Assembly (NCBI GenBank): GCA_002841945.1 | Contig: PHBI01000091.1 | Span: 1-64,000 of the forward strand | Direction: 5' to 3' | Source of the DNA: Deltaproteobacteria bacterium HGW-Deltaproteobacteria-14 | GTDB taxonomy: Bacteria > Myxococcota_A > UBA9042 > PHBI01 | Length of the DNA stretch: 64,000 bases | In this document: piece by piece, positions 52,501 through 59,700 of the stretch | Layout: each line of letters starts with the position of its first letter | Position numbering within the stretch: the first letter of the stretch is position 1 | Translations under genes and position numbers: made by a program | The notes under the pieces: generated by a model | Told to the model about the DNA's origin: nothing | The model's database searches: none | What the model saw: the letters and a program-made list of their open reading frames with translations, nothing else

Positions 52501-54579
52501 GGTGCGGAGGTGGTCGGAGGCGCCGTCGAGGTAGACGGCGTCGCGCGTCACGCCGGGGATGCGCTCGGTCGCGAGGAGCTCACCCGCCTGGAGGTCCTCG
52601 AGCCGGGTCATCAGGCGCGCCTTGAACTCCGGGTCCTGCTCGAGGGCGCAGTCCGGGAAGACGGCGCAGAGGTCCTCGGCGCTCGGCACGTTGCTGTAGG
52701 TGAGCGGCGCGTCGAGGGACTCGAAGCCGTACCACAGGCGCATGCGCGGGCTGACGGTGCTGCGGGCGCAGAGGGTGATCGGGTCACCCCAGAGGCGGTC
52801 GTCGCCGAGCTGCTTCTGGATGGCGGTCGTGCCCTGCTGCGGCGCGATGCTGGCCTGGCGCAGCTCGACGCGGTCGGTGAAGGCGATCTGTGTCGGGCAG
52901 ACGCCGACCCGGCGGAAGACGAGCTCGACGACCGGGCCGTGGGGGATGGGGTGGGTCCCGTCGGTGTCGAAGAGGTTCAGCACCAGCGTCCCGTCCGAGA
53001 GGTGGCTCGAGGCGAGGCGCTTGCCGTTGAGCGCGAGCGGCGGCAGGGGGCGCGCGTCCTCGAGCAGCAGCTGGGTGTCGTCGTAGTCGAGGTAGAGGTC
53101 GAGCACGCGGGCCGGGACCGGCGAGAAGTCGTAGTGCACGTGGACGAGCACCTCGACGTCGTCCTCGGAGACCTTCTCGAGGTGGAACGCCGTGCAGCCG
53201 GTGGGCCCGGCCTCGACGCGGCAGTCGAGGTCGCCGCTGCAGGCGGCCTCGGCCGGGTCGGTCGTCTGGTCGATCGCGGCGCAGCGGGTGCCGTCGCCGC
53301 ACTCGGTGGGTCGGCAGCTGCCGAGGACGCAGGCCTCGCCGAAGCCGCAGGTGTCGTCGCCGACGCACGCGACGCAGCGGCCGAGCACCGGGTCGCAGAG
53401 CTCGCCGGCGGCGGCGCACTCGAGGTCGGAGGCGCAGCTGGCGGCGCAGGTGCCGTCCTGGGTGCAGATCTCGCCCGGGCCGCACTCGGCCGCGGAGACG
53501 CAGGCCACGCAGTAGGTCGACCGCGGGTCGCACACCAGGCCGGCGTCGCAGTCGAGCGAGCTCACGCAGCGCTCGGCCGTCACGCAGGTGCCCGAGGCGC
53601 AGCGGGCGCCGCTGCCGCAGTCGCCGTTGTAGATGCACGCGACGCAGGTGCCGGTGCTCGGATCGCAGGTCTCGCCGATCGGCGCGGTCCCGCCGCCGGT
53701 GCCGGTCCCGTCGGCGGCACACTGCGCGCGCGGCACGCAGGTCGGCAGCGCCCCGGCGCTGGGCTGGACGCAGTTCTCGAAGAAGCCGCAGGGGTTGACG
53801 AGGTCACAGCGCGCCGCCTGACAGACCAGCGTGCCCCCGTCATCGGCGGCGCAGATGCGCCCGGCGGCGCAGTCGTCGCTGGTCACGCAGGGGGTGCGGG
53901 TCCCGTTGACGCCCCCGGCGAGCTCCGCCTCGGACCACGCGGGCAGCCCGTCGCCGTCGCTGTCGGTGCAGAGCGCGGCCAGCTCGGCGTCGTAGGCCGT
54001 GAGCTCGGCGCCGGTCGCGGCGCACACGAAGTCCGGGCAGCCGGCCTGGGGGACGGCCTCGTACCAGCAGACGCGGCCATAGGTCTCGTCGCGGCAGTCC
54101 ACGGCGCCGGCCGACGCGGTGCAGCCGGCGTCCGGATCGGCGATGCACGAGGCCAATCGCGCCTCGCAGCCCGCACCGGGGCACAGCTCGAGCGGGCGGA
54201 CGAGGGTCTCGTCGGCGTCGGCGTAGCAGATCTGGTCCGGCTGCAGCTGCTCGAGGACCGCGAGGTCGTGGTCGGCCCAGGTCACCGGGGCGACGCCGTC
54301 CTTCTCCCAGATGCGCGGCGGCTGGCCACAGGCGTTGTCCGCCAGGCAGCGCTCGCAGCCGACCACGTCGCTGTACGTGGTCGCGGTGGCGTCCGCGGCG
54401 CGCACGACGGCGCAGGCCGTGTCACACGTGGTGAAGGCGCAGTGCAGGTACTGCTCGAAGGTGAAGAGCTCGCTCAGGTCGAGCGGCCGCGCCGACGCGG
54501 CGGTGGGCGCGAGGACGCCCGCGAGGGCGGACAGCCCGGCGAGCGCGGTCAGCGCGAGGCGGCGGAGATCACGGCGCAT
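43537..54579 (-). CDS. P2: giant multidomain surface protein (Cys-rich, cohesin-like, LamG, propeller, dockerin-like end)
   Basis: A 3680-residue Sec-exported protein (signal peptide MRRDLRRLALTALAG..., cleaved near ASA). It overlaps P1 by 11 nt. In order: an N-terminal Cys-containing domain; Cys-rich units (about 225-450, for example CDPSTGTCVACIYNGDC); a cohesin-like domain (about 460-600); a LamG/concanavalin-like domain (about 610-850, NIPVRTWHHVGFTLD); a TolB-like propeller (about 865-1150, DWEIWLAHGDGSHRVQLT); more Cys-rich units (about 1195-1500); at least three further LamG-like domains between about 2120 and 2800 (GFTVEAWVRTG, GAWHHVAAVLDG, HAWHHVAVVR); Ig-like repeats; and a C-terminal calcium loop GDVDGDSALSAGDFWGRF, like half a dockerin. 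LamG and propeller domains suggest binding to glycans or proteins. No enzyme motif was found. Confidence 0.88.
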   Translation of the reverse strand: MRRDLRRLALTALAGLSALAGVLAPTAASARPLDLSELFTFEQYLHCAFTTCDTACAVVRAADATATTYSDVVGCERCLADNACGQPPRIWEKDGVAPVTWADHDLAVLEQLQPDQICYADADETLVRPLELCPGAGCEARLASCIADPDAGCTASAGAVDCRDETYGRVCWYEAVPQAGCPDFVCAATGAELTAYDAELAALCTDSDGDGLPAWSEAELAGGVNGTRTPCVTSDDCAAGRICAADDGGTLVCQAARCDLVNPCGFFENCVQPSAGALPTCVPRAQCAADGTGTGGGTAPIGETCDPSTGTCVACIYNGDCGSGARCASGTCVTAERCVSSLDCDAGLVCDPRSTYCVACVSAAECGPGEICTQDGTCAASCASDLECAAAGELCDPVLGRCVACVGDDTCGFGEACVLGSCRPTECGDGTRCAAIDQTTDPAEAACSGDLDCRVEAGPTGCTAFHLEKVSEDDVEVLVHVHYDFSPVPARVLDLYLDYDDTQLLLEDARPLPPLALNGKRLASSHLSDGTLVLNLFDTDGTHPIPHGPVVELVFRRVGVCPTQIAFTDRVELRQASIAPQQGTTAIQKQLGDDRLWGDPITLCARSTVSPRMRLWYGFESLDAPLTYSNVPSAEDLCAVFPDCALEQDPEFKARLMTRLEDLQAGELLATERIPGVTRDAVYLDGASDHLRTPVQFAKPLDPTAQSFSYATWFYSEGNSANELTTTPQLLYSHNSGNERTAFGLLAIETGNDTVGLVAFHGDLLDPRLSGAAILASATPLVPGHCAAVDPVTAPGAHWVAQNIPVRTWHHVGFTLDVSGVAAAAGDDAQLDLYWDGEPIGCVTVTQPPDAVACPQLSAGTDVELHEEGDVLGGSPPEYVYLAVSRSNLYKIERMDPAGLTSTTVIGDSEFSYRDPDYSPILDRLVYSSNASGDWEIWLAHGDGSHRVQLTDGFGDSFRDITARRPRWAPDGTGIVFDSNVFDVLADDNAFAFVRHIYYIGYDPIANAVAITLADNSTTDVLEYAARLADQTIADYRLTSALDRHHRNARWLTGARDGDPSRARGALLIDVADADFGRHRVQLLTIPDAIPLASTAAVAGLGLADEIRMIDAFHSEKAAFPQPIITERLLIQRENQIWEPHDQFVVTCDGASCAPGRSASEIALVHTPTGYDPRCWDANFNGVMDSDEDRDGDGAWDVEDCYPAAMDVYVSYDAARYQPILDVVGRCTDDSDCSGGQVCDLAAERCAVAAQQAVPCSASSECGPTELCQATLCVAVFQGVLPCNTEADCDGLEGTCHEGECYAEGGFQAACLDPSGCPGGRACAGQLCALDSPTSGGLKRCAANADCAAGQRCDLGQCKILGRVDESGGVTQLQPCVVHQDCDGGQVCTGGACQASSGVATCTTANQATSCQGGSLCAGGRCVVADGAAAGASKGAACELQTDCAGGQVCDFADRACTTAAGPLVMSEQGDAIFGVFGKKLKLATRFATINGRSRALLRVQVLSPQSADPIGPGTIVNLRFEERGTGPAPSFFPEAYAVFSDVELAVKDLRSAGLPQLFERAGTFESVVDGAFSPDGDNLLLAAISAARPILLRTRDLNSALDAERVVVSPIRSDGLRWVRQARLYPCNWAGGYVHLQSKTILYGWRGGLDDLKLYAGLRDPDAFRSEAERGFEFLAQNGQGGQVASRLPQCGNSHIECPPFQLCVASECQMVPCDPADPWSCADSGGRCTLRPEAVEQENPNASGSTAGWDWVCAADCTTDNQCFTEACLNGPCRFCDSGSLTCLECRESVRQLGAISIAGIEGCPDRRSFACEAGACVTDCYAFEDGQSIYLCDPTTEYCDAGRCVLLDWDWWDIAPASFAGLGDTRQRVPPDPSNGWNGYTQAVDQRVPISVTAYGVEDWKRSPEVLVEVRGGPFYSSEWHTVGKLTVHHRTRVQAQTAPYLITSPHPFNDLRLRLVTPPAGNPTGGATGLREHDVPFCVASFLANVPGATDTVARATCSALAQGSRYLVGYPVGLPDNDAIAFCHAQGHAGCPTVAQGEADFLQGGQPAIAVVDVMVDGGGAMNNITANKVCSYEGGLSAIDGGAPAKITYGPFGREVSNQAAGLRASCEPSTVAVDYRGLWTGDGTTVAEGPAQDGVANLLSYGAGRVGRGFVFDAPTDYLSPPPDVVDGADGFTVEAWVRTGDLRGGLLSMFSRPTSCAAWKQAGRTQDADYTIWPDGRPQVVYCAGMSVPEDAAREYISLVSTAPGANTSRYLAGGDSFGTPVETTYRKLRYDPATRLIDVGDQAFATDNGGRLGDGCLPRDRSGASAPACVVATGNIEHLWRGENDAEDVASSAAGRSWGVGFEVGRIGQALSFGGRGGGVSTPDGLPTDARGLTVEGWIRTTATGAQTIARQGDDVTVGSWEFGVAATSGALRFEVIGGAAASGEPSVLLGQTAVTDGAWHHVAAVLDGPDGDVLARVWVDGQLDGEVSDASPWTIPALGLGDLIVVGQGRNGARSFGGAIDDLAIWSKALDLDATLRVDATAIARIFTAGLVVDGPGDGKCLPDEIADLALCAPEDIVTTLSAGVAASCRGGAVRATANLDLTGTSFAFTGDSATLFTSHGLRAVTKVLGTERTWDVNAGGRCGSVTPTGVSSALGGPTTTASVLPVRLLDDALPADCDADCRTRTVDELAAVTLTPTGLEVRVADRVHQAARPGARLADHAWHHVAVVRARDRVTLYVDGVAWLDTTDVPFLTAAAAERVDRVVVGQEGACAVSPERCTDPRAAYAGQLDELAFYNRALSLAEVRTIVDAGALGRPVEHRPAVTCPADDDGLVEFDRDKYGYALLNCNYYSPLPGQPSASIDFHNIVISREWPARSGAVTFDNGDTCIVELDAVRTEPCYSWTGDDVSLDPGNDLVDVGSYVPFQSLEFGLFRSFGHDEGFERVGGVNYALVVLVTGLPPSLRVGLGWTPGGATTRQVGNGVVQLGRLLANRAFEIHVADDPPGYLCRINTDALSQFLGTDFDTCGNCVSGKMPERALAVGVYCEPRFGVAVTVPDLADLVINAEVIDTYGATLSAERLVDSDFASGLTQTFRRLQTVAGDGVVVSVHGPAGYACTVAASTDTDASDDTATAVVSDLAGDVEFVVTCVAADTYGLDVEVADLASNGSTFDCAADPPTGLELTDRITGVALCVDRDGVYPLTGASYLAGAPWDVALSRQPTAPPSRVCRVVSGGQGAMPDLGDPDASDFPGFPAALRPRVTCVTPTNVVEAQILGLQGSVQLALVRVGTGPGGADEVLTTQTHASTVPSAAPPMVDVAFAEAPLADDVTFRIDVVSQPEGLTCTPTPAQATTPLPDGVKLVVTCTANPTATYTIGGTITGLTGDQLRLALNLGAIKLDVAAGTHAFTFDFAADDLDDWSVGVDRQPTGQRCVVSNASGVIHAASVSDVVVTCSDITTLRVTVQDPGGFEGGRVKALLFTTGASIYLAGEEDGGSQSPTIEGGTASFDLPTGDFPALAANESYELFVFLTRTTDEATGGSTFLPGTTLVAVKPVAIPSQPSPTTNLTVSASDFGGSTPGSVTLIAPGVLPKDKAITCVWTPNGARVPVPPFASSNANVIGRSVYVCGADDGCSIVATATTHHDPLPVGDILDVTCWGDVDGDSALSAGDFWGRFIGASTSGPPPLPLSVRN

Positions 54580-55456
54580 GGGTAGCCCCTGGCCAGATGA
54601 CGACAGGCGCGCCGAAGTCCGCGCTCCACAGGAGCTGGTCGGCGGCGGGCGGGGCCAGGATGGACTCGCGCACGATCAGCTCGAGGGCGACCGGTCGGGT
54701 CGCGGGCTGCCCGTCAGCGCCGAGTCGGAGCTGCAGCAGCAGCCAGCGGCCCGCGCCGATGGGGTCCACGTTGCCGGTCGAGAGCACCAGGATCTGGACG
54801 CTGTCGTCGGCGAGGGTGCGGAAGGGCTTGCCGGTGGCGGGGTCCGCGTGGGGCGCCTTGTCGGCGTCGATCAGCGCCTGCCCCGTCCCGACCCGCTCGA
54901 GGGTCGCCGGGCCGGTCAGGCGCATGCGGATGTCGGCCACGCCGGGCAGCGCGGCGCCGGCGGGGGGCTGGTAGTCGAGGGCGACCGTCACCGAGCGCAC
55001 GACCCCGGCGACGACCTCGCGGTCGACGACGTGCAGGCGCAGGGCGCAGTCGCTGCAGTTCTCGTCGCTCGCGCACGGGGTGCAGGCCTGGCCACAGCCG
55101 TCGTCGTCGCCGCACGCCTTGCCGGCGCAGCTGGCCGCGCAGGCGCAGGCGCCGTCGACGCAGGCGTCGCCGGGGTCGCAGATCCCGCAGCTGCGACCGC
55201 AGTGGTCACCGCACGTGAGGCCCAGGTCGCTGCACGACTCGTCGCATGCGTCCGCCGCCCGGCACTGCCCATCGGCGCCGCAGACGGCGTCGCCGTCGCA
55301 GCTGCCGCAGACGGCGCCGCAACCATCGTCACCGCAGGTGCGACCGTCGCAGGCGGGGACGCACTCGGTCGGTCCCGATGGGGTCGACGTTTGGGTGCAG
55401 CTCCCCGCAAGCCCGGCCAGACAGACGGCCACGCCCGTAAACAGTGTCTTCGTCAC
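54569..55456 (-). CDS. P1: Cys-rich lipoprotein with cohesin-like domain, first gene of the array
   Basis: A 295-residue lipoprotein starting at GTG 55456 with AAGGA 7 nt upstream. The signal peptide ends GLAGSC (Cys20). Residues 30-135 are Cys-rich units of the form C..CDGRTCGDDGCG..CG.C. Residues 138-288 form a beta-sandwich like those of P4 and P2: LRLHVVDREVVAG, a long loop, ATGKPFRTLADDSVQILVLS, then PIGAGRWLLLQLRL at the usual cohesin DGVLA.I.F place, and ELIVRESILAPPA. I read this as a cohesin-type receptor anchored to the membrane, matching dockerin-like segments of P2 and P5. Its stop lies within the start of P2, so the two are co-translated. A predicted promoter lies about 80 nt upstream. 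Confidence 0.78.
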   Translation of the reverse strand: MTKTLFTGVAVCLAGLAGSCTQTSTPSGPTECVPACDGRTCGDDGCGAVCGSCDGDAVCGADGQCRAADACDESCSDLGLTCGDHCGRSCGICDPGDACVDGACACAASCAGKACGDDDGCGQACTPCASDENCSDCALRLHVVDREVVAGVVRSVTVALDYQPPAGAALPGVADIRMRLTGPATLERVGTGQALIDADKAPHADPATGKPFRTLADDSVQILVLSTGNVDPIGAGRWLLLQLRLGADGQPATRPVALELIVRESILAPPAADQLLWSADFGAPVVIWPGATHAP

Positions 55457-55537
55457 GCTGGATCCTTACCGTGCGCCCGCCGGGCCAGGCTGAAGTGGCC
55501 ACGGGCGTTCGTTTCGCTGTGTGAGGGGCTTCGCTCG

Positions 55538-55566
55538 GTGTAGGCCGCTGCGACGCCCCGTGTCAA
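55538..55566 (-). promoter_or_regulatory. predicted sigma-70-like promoter of the nine-gene array
   Basis: On the minus strand, TTGACA (55566-55561) is followed after 17-18 nt by CTACAC/TACACC (55543-55537). The -35 is a consensus match and the -10 is partial. The predicted start of transcription is about 75 nt upstream of the P1 start codon. It is the only good promoter seen for the array. Confidence 0.5.
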
Positions 55567-55573
55567 TATTGAC
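55562..55573. promoter_or_regulatory. 12-bp palindrome GTCAATATTGAC overlapping the -35 box
   Basis: A perfect palindrome that includes the -35 hexamer, so a bound protein would block the promoter. A related inverted repeat, GTCAA-N5-TTGAC, lies 160 nt upstream at 55730-55744. Possible repressor site; no candidate regulator is adjacent. Confidence 0.45.
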
Positions 55574-55774
55574 GCAGATCAAATTTCGGCGCGTGAGCGT
55601 CCACATGCGCGGCAGACCGAGTGCAGATGCGGCCTGGCGCGATTCGACGGCGAATCGCTTTCGTCGCCTCGGGCGCCGTCGGGCCCGGTCGGCAGGGTGG
55701 CTCGCGGCCAGCATCCGCCTATCTCGGGTGTCAATGACGTTGACGAACGAGCGCGAGCGCCGGCGCCCGGCCGG

Positions 55775-56665
55775 CTACGTGCGGGTCGCGGCGAGCGAGC
55801 GGCAGATGTGCAGGCGCAGCAGATTCGGGGCAATTACGTCGTCGAGCGAGCCCACCTGCTTGGCGCGATGCACGCTGTGGGTGGCGTCGAACTCGCGCGC
55901 GAGCTCGCCGAGCTTCTCGGCCCGGACCGACTCGAAGGTCGCCTCGTAGGCGTCCCGCAGGCGCCGCCGCTCGCCCGGCGCCGCCGTCTCGATCGCCCGC
56001 CGCGCCGCCAAGACCCGGGGGTCGGCGAGGGTCCGCCCCCGCACCTCGCGGGGGAAGACGACCGCGGCGGCCGGCGCCCCGCCGATGACCGACGCGTACG
56101 AGCCCTCGAGGGCGACCGCCTGGAGGCCGTCGTTGAGGACCTTCGAGAACACGACGTAGGCGCCGCCGTGGTAGCGCCCGATGACGTAGAAGAGGATGGG
56201 CCCCTCGAAGTTCACCACGGCGCGCCCGATCTCGGCGCCGTACTCGAGCTGCAGGCGCCGCATCGACTCGGGGGAGCCGTCGAAGCCGGACAGGTTCGCG
56301 AGCACCACCACCGGCCGGCTGCCGCTGGCGGCGTTGATGCAGCGCGCGACCTTCTTCGACGACTGCGGAAACAGCGTCCCCGCGGCCCAGGACTCCGGCC
56401 CGTCTCCGGGCACGCCCCCGTGTCGCAGCAGCGGCCGGCTCTCGAAGCCGATGAGGCAGATCGGCTCGCCGCCGACGTGGCAATCCCAGGCGATGGCGGT
56501 CTCGGCGTCGTAGGTTTCGATGTAGGGGGAGGCCGCGAGGATGGCGGCGGGCCCCGCGGCGGTGCCCTTCTTCCACGAGCACGTCAGGTCGAAGGGAACC
56601 GGCAGGATGGCCACGCGGGAGCGGGCGTAGTCGCGGTACTCGTCCGGAAAATCGCCGAAGTCCAC
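55775..56665 (-). pseudogene. chimera: agmatinase N-terminus joined to carboxyltransferase C-terminal half
   Basis: A 296-codon ORF made of two unrelated parts. GTG at 56665 with GAGGAG 7 nt upstream is a normal agmatinase start: MDFGDFPDEYRDYARSRVAI, then LPVPFDLTCSWKKGT and GPAAILAASPYIETYD match the first 55 or so residues of the ureohydrolase family. The metal-binding histidines and aspartates that follow in real agmatinases are missing. At DAETA (56495-56509) the sequence switches to the second half of an acyl-CoA carboxylase carboxyltransferase domain (IAWD.HVGG.PICLIGFESRPLLRHG, ANLSGFDGSPESM, VIGGAPAAAVVFP) and runs to that domain's natural end. The first carboxyltransferase half is at the end of the next gene upstream. 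Neither enzyme can be complete. It is either a rearrangement or an assembly artefact. Confidence 0.75.
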
Positions 56666-56713
56666 GCGCCGTCTCCTCGTCCCGCTCCCGGGGAGGGCCA
56701 CGGTAGCGGAAAT

Positions 56714-59700
56714 CTAACGTGCCGAGCCCGAGAAGTCGAGCGCCCGCTTGCCGGTAAGCACCATCGACCCACGGCGCGTCATGATGAGCGCGCCGCGGGT
56801 GTGCATGAGCATCGTCGCCTCGGCGTTGAAGTAGCTCTGCGCCCCGACGTTGAGCCCGTCGACGATGACGTGGATGACGCCCCCGGCCTGGGTGAACGTG
56901 ATGACGCGGCGCAGCACGCGCGCGGTCCAGTCGAGGTTCTCCGTCCCGGTGTCCATCGCGATGCGCGCGCCCGACGAGATCGGCACCCACTCGAGCGGGA
57001 CCCCGCGCACCTCGGCGAGGTCGAGCGCCGCCAGGATCCGCCGACACTCCGCCTCCGCGAGCGCGCCGAGCCCCATCAGCGGGTCCGAGAGCACCAGCAC
57101 CCGCTCCATCCCCTCGGGGTGCTTCGCGGTGAAGTGTCGGACCAGCCCGAACACGATGCCCGCCCGGTTCGACCCCGGCGGGCGCGTCACCGGGACGGGG
57201 AGCAGCGCGCCGTCCGCGGTCGGCTCGAGGTCGTACTCCTCGAACTCCCCGGGCGGGAAGGGCCGCCGGGACGCCACCTCGGGCCCCTGGGGCGCGGTCA
57301 GCAGGTGTATGATCTCATAGGGGTAGGTGACGTCGAAGCGGCGCGTGCGCTGCACCTTCAGGTCGTAGCGGGAGGCCGTCGGCACCGGCGCGCGGGTCGC
57401 CGGCTCGAAGCGGACCTCGGAGTGGTGCCGGCTCGCGTTCGAGATCGTCAGCTCCATCGGCACCGGCGGCCCGCCCCCCGCGGAGGGGTCCACCAGCCGG
57501 CCGCGCATCACGAAGCGGTCGAGCCCCAGCGCCCGGAAGTCCACCGGCATGATCGAGACGTGCTCGAGGATCGCCTCGCGGGTCACCGAGACCGCCGGCC
57601 GCGCGAGCAGGATGATCTGGTTCCAGTGGTAGCGGCTCCGGGTCTCGCCGCGCTCCGACTGGACCTGGCGCAGCGCCTGCACCGCCTCGCGCATGGCGTG
57701 CTCGAAGGTGAAGAGCGACGCCGGCGCGGGCTCGAGCACGTCGCCCGCGTGTACGTCGCGGGTCTCGGCGAGCACGAAGATCCGCACGTCGTCGGCGTTG
57801 TCGTGGGCGGTGCCGCGGTAGACGCAGAGCCCCTCGTGCGATGGTAGCCGCGTCAGCGCGAAGCTCGCGAGGCGCTCGATCTCCAGGTGCCGCGCCTGGA
57901 CCGGGTGCAGGTCCCGCGGCCCGGGGTCGATGGTCAAGGCCCCATCGCCGCCCCGGGTCAGCGTCACCGAGCGCAGCGGAAACGACTCGCTCGCCACGGT
58001 CAGCGTGGCCCGCGTGACCTCGGCCGCCCACGGGGCCGCGTCACAGGCGACCGCGAAGCGCGCGAAGGCCCTGTCGGGGGACGCCTCGGCGTGATCCGTC
58101 CAGGCGACCACGTCCACGACGCGAGCGTCCCGAGCGTGCTCGGCCGCCCACGCGACCGCTCGCTCGACGGCGGCCACGGGGGCCACGACCAGCGCCAGGC
58201 TGCGCTCCGCCTCCGGCTCGGTGGTGCGCGCGCGCAAGACAAAGAGCTCGCCGAGGTCCTGCGGCGCGACGTCGAAGAGGTCGCGATCGTTGTAGATGCG
58301 GCGCAGCACCGCCTCGGCTGCCGCGCGGCGCGAGGGGCCCTGGCGCACGCAGGCGGCCTTGACCAGCGGGCTCGACAGCGCGACCGACGCCTCCACCAGC
58401 GCGACCGTCGCGTCGGCCCGCAGCGCCTCGTCGTGGGCCCGGTCCAGGACGTCCTCGAGGAAGCGCGACAGCACGCTCGCGCGCTCGCCGAAGCGCGGCT
58501 TCTGGAAGATGACGTGGTGCGCCTGAGCGGCGTGGTCCGACAGCGTCAGCCAGCGGTCCTCGTCGAGGGCGCGCAGCTGCCCGAGCGCGCGCTCGAGCCG
58601 GCGGTTGCCGGACATCACGGCCCCCCGCCCGGCCTCGGCGAGGTGGGCGAGGAGCTGGACCAACGAGCTCACCAGCGCGAAGCGCAGCCCGGGGCGCGGC
58701 CCGGTGCGGTCGTGGGCGATGGCGATGCGGCAGACCGCCTCCCGCAGCGCGGGGGTCGGGGTCAGGTCCGCCACGCCCATCGCGCGCAGGGCGCGGAGGA
58801 GGTGCGCCTTGTAGTCCTCGCGCAGGGTGTCCTCGCCCCGCTCGATCGCCCGCGCGTACTGGAAGAACGCCGTGTGCATCGAGATCGCCGGCCGCGCGTC
58901 GAGCCCGCGCAGGTGGCGCCGCGAGAGCGCCCACTCGAGGTCCGCGAAGCCGCACAGCGCCTCGATCAGCGCCTCGGGGTCTCCCGCCAGCAGCGGCCCG
59001 TCCCACAGCGTCCGGGTCGCCAACAGGTGGTCGAGGCGGCTGGCCCGGGGCAGGTCGATATCCCAGCCCATCAGGGTGCGTCGCAATACAGCGAATATCG
59101 CGTTTCTTACGGGGTTGATGCGTGACTCGCTGAGGGCGTCGATGCTGCGTTGCAGCAGGCGTCCCTCGTGGTCGAACAGGGTCGCGAAGGGGTCGGCGGT
59201 GGCCGGCGCCGCGACGCGCAGGTGGGCGTCGAGGGCGGCGTGGTCGGTGCCGTCGTCGAGGGGCGCGAGGGTCACCACCGGGTCGCCCTTCGCCACCGTC
59301 TGGTTGGCCTCGACGAGGAGCGCCTGGACGCGACCCGGCTCCGGGGCTCGGAGCGGGATCTCCATCTTCATGCTCTCGAGGGTCGCGAGCCGCTGGCCGG
59401 CGACGACCACGTCGCCGACCGCCACGTCGACGGAGATGATCATGGCGGGGGCGGGCGCGGTGACGCCGCCGCCGGAGTCCTTGGCGATGCGCGCGCCGAC
59501 GCCCTCGACCTCGACGAAGATGGCCCGCGGGCCGAGGTCGTAGAGCACCTTGAGGCGCAGATCGTCGAGCACCAGGCGGGCGCTGCCGCGGCCGGTGTCC
59601 TCGAGGCCGAGGTCGGTCGCGGAGCCGTCGAGGTACACGCGGTGGCGGTCGGGGCCGAGCTGGAAGACGTCGACGGTGTAGCGGTGCCCGCGCAGGCCGA

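Larger units (their letters stand above)
55457..55774. other. 318-base region holding the predicted promoter of the giant array
   Basis: Contains the promoter/palindrome at 55538-55573 and a second GTCAA-N5-TTGAC inverted repeat at 55730-55744. AT content is locally higher than anywhere nearby. No gene seen. Confidence 0.5.

Noticed and set aside
43687-54585. A 3,632-codon plus-strand open frame opposite P2, and a 2,938-codon frame on the same strand as P2.
   Set aside because: Very high GC removes stops in shadow frames. Composition is Arg- or Val/Ala-biased with no domains, while P2 has signal peptide, LamG, propeller and Cys-rich motifs.
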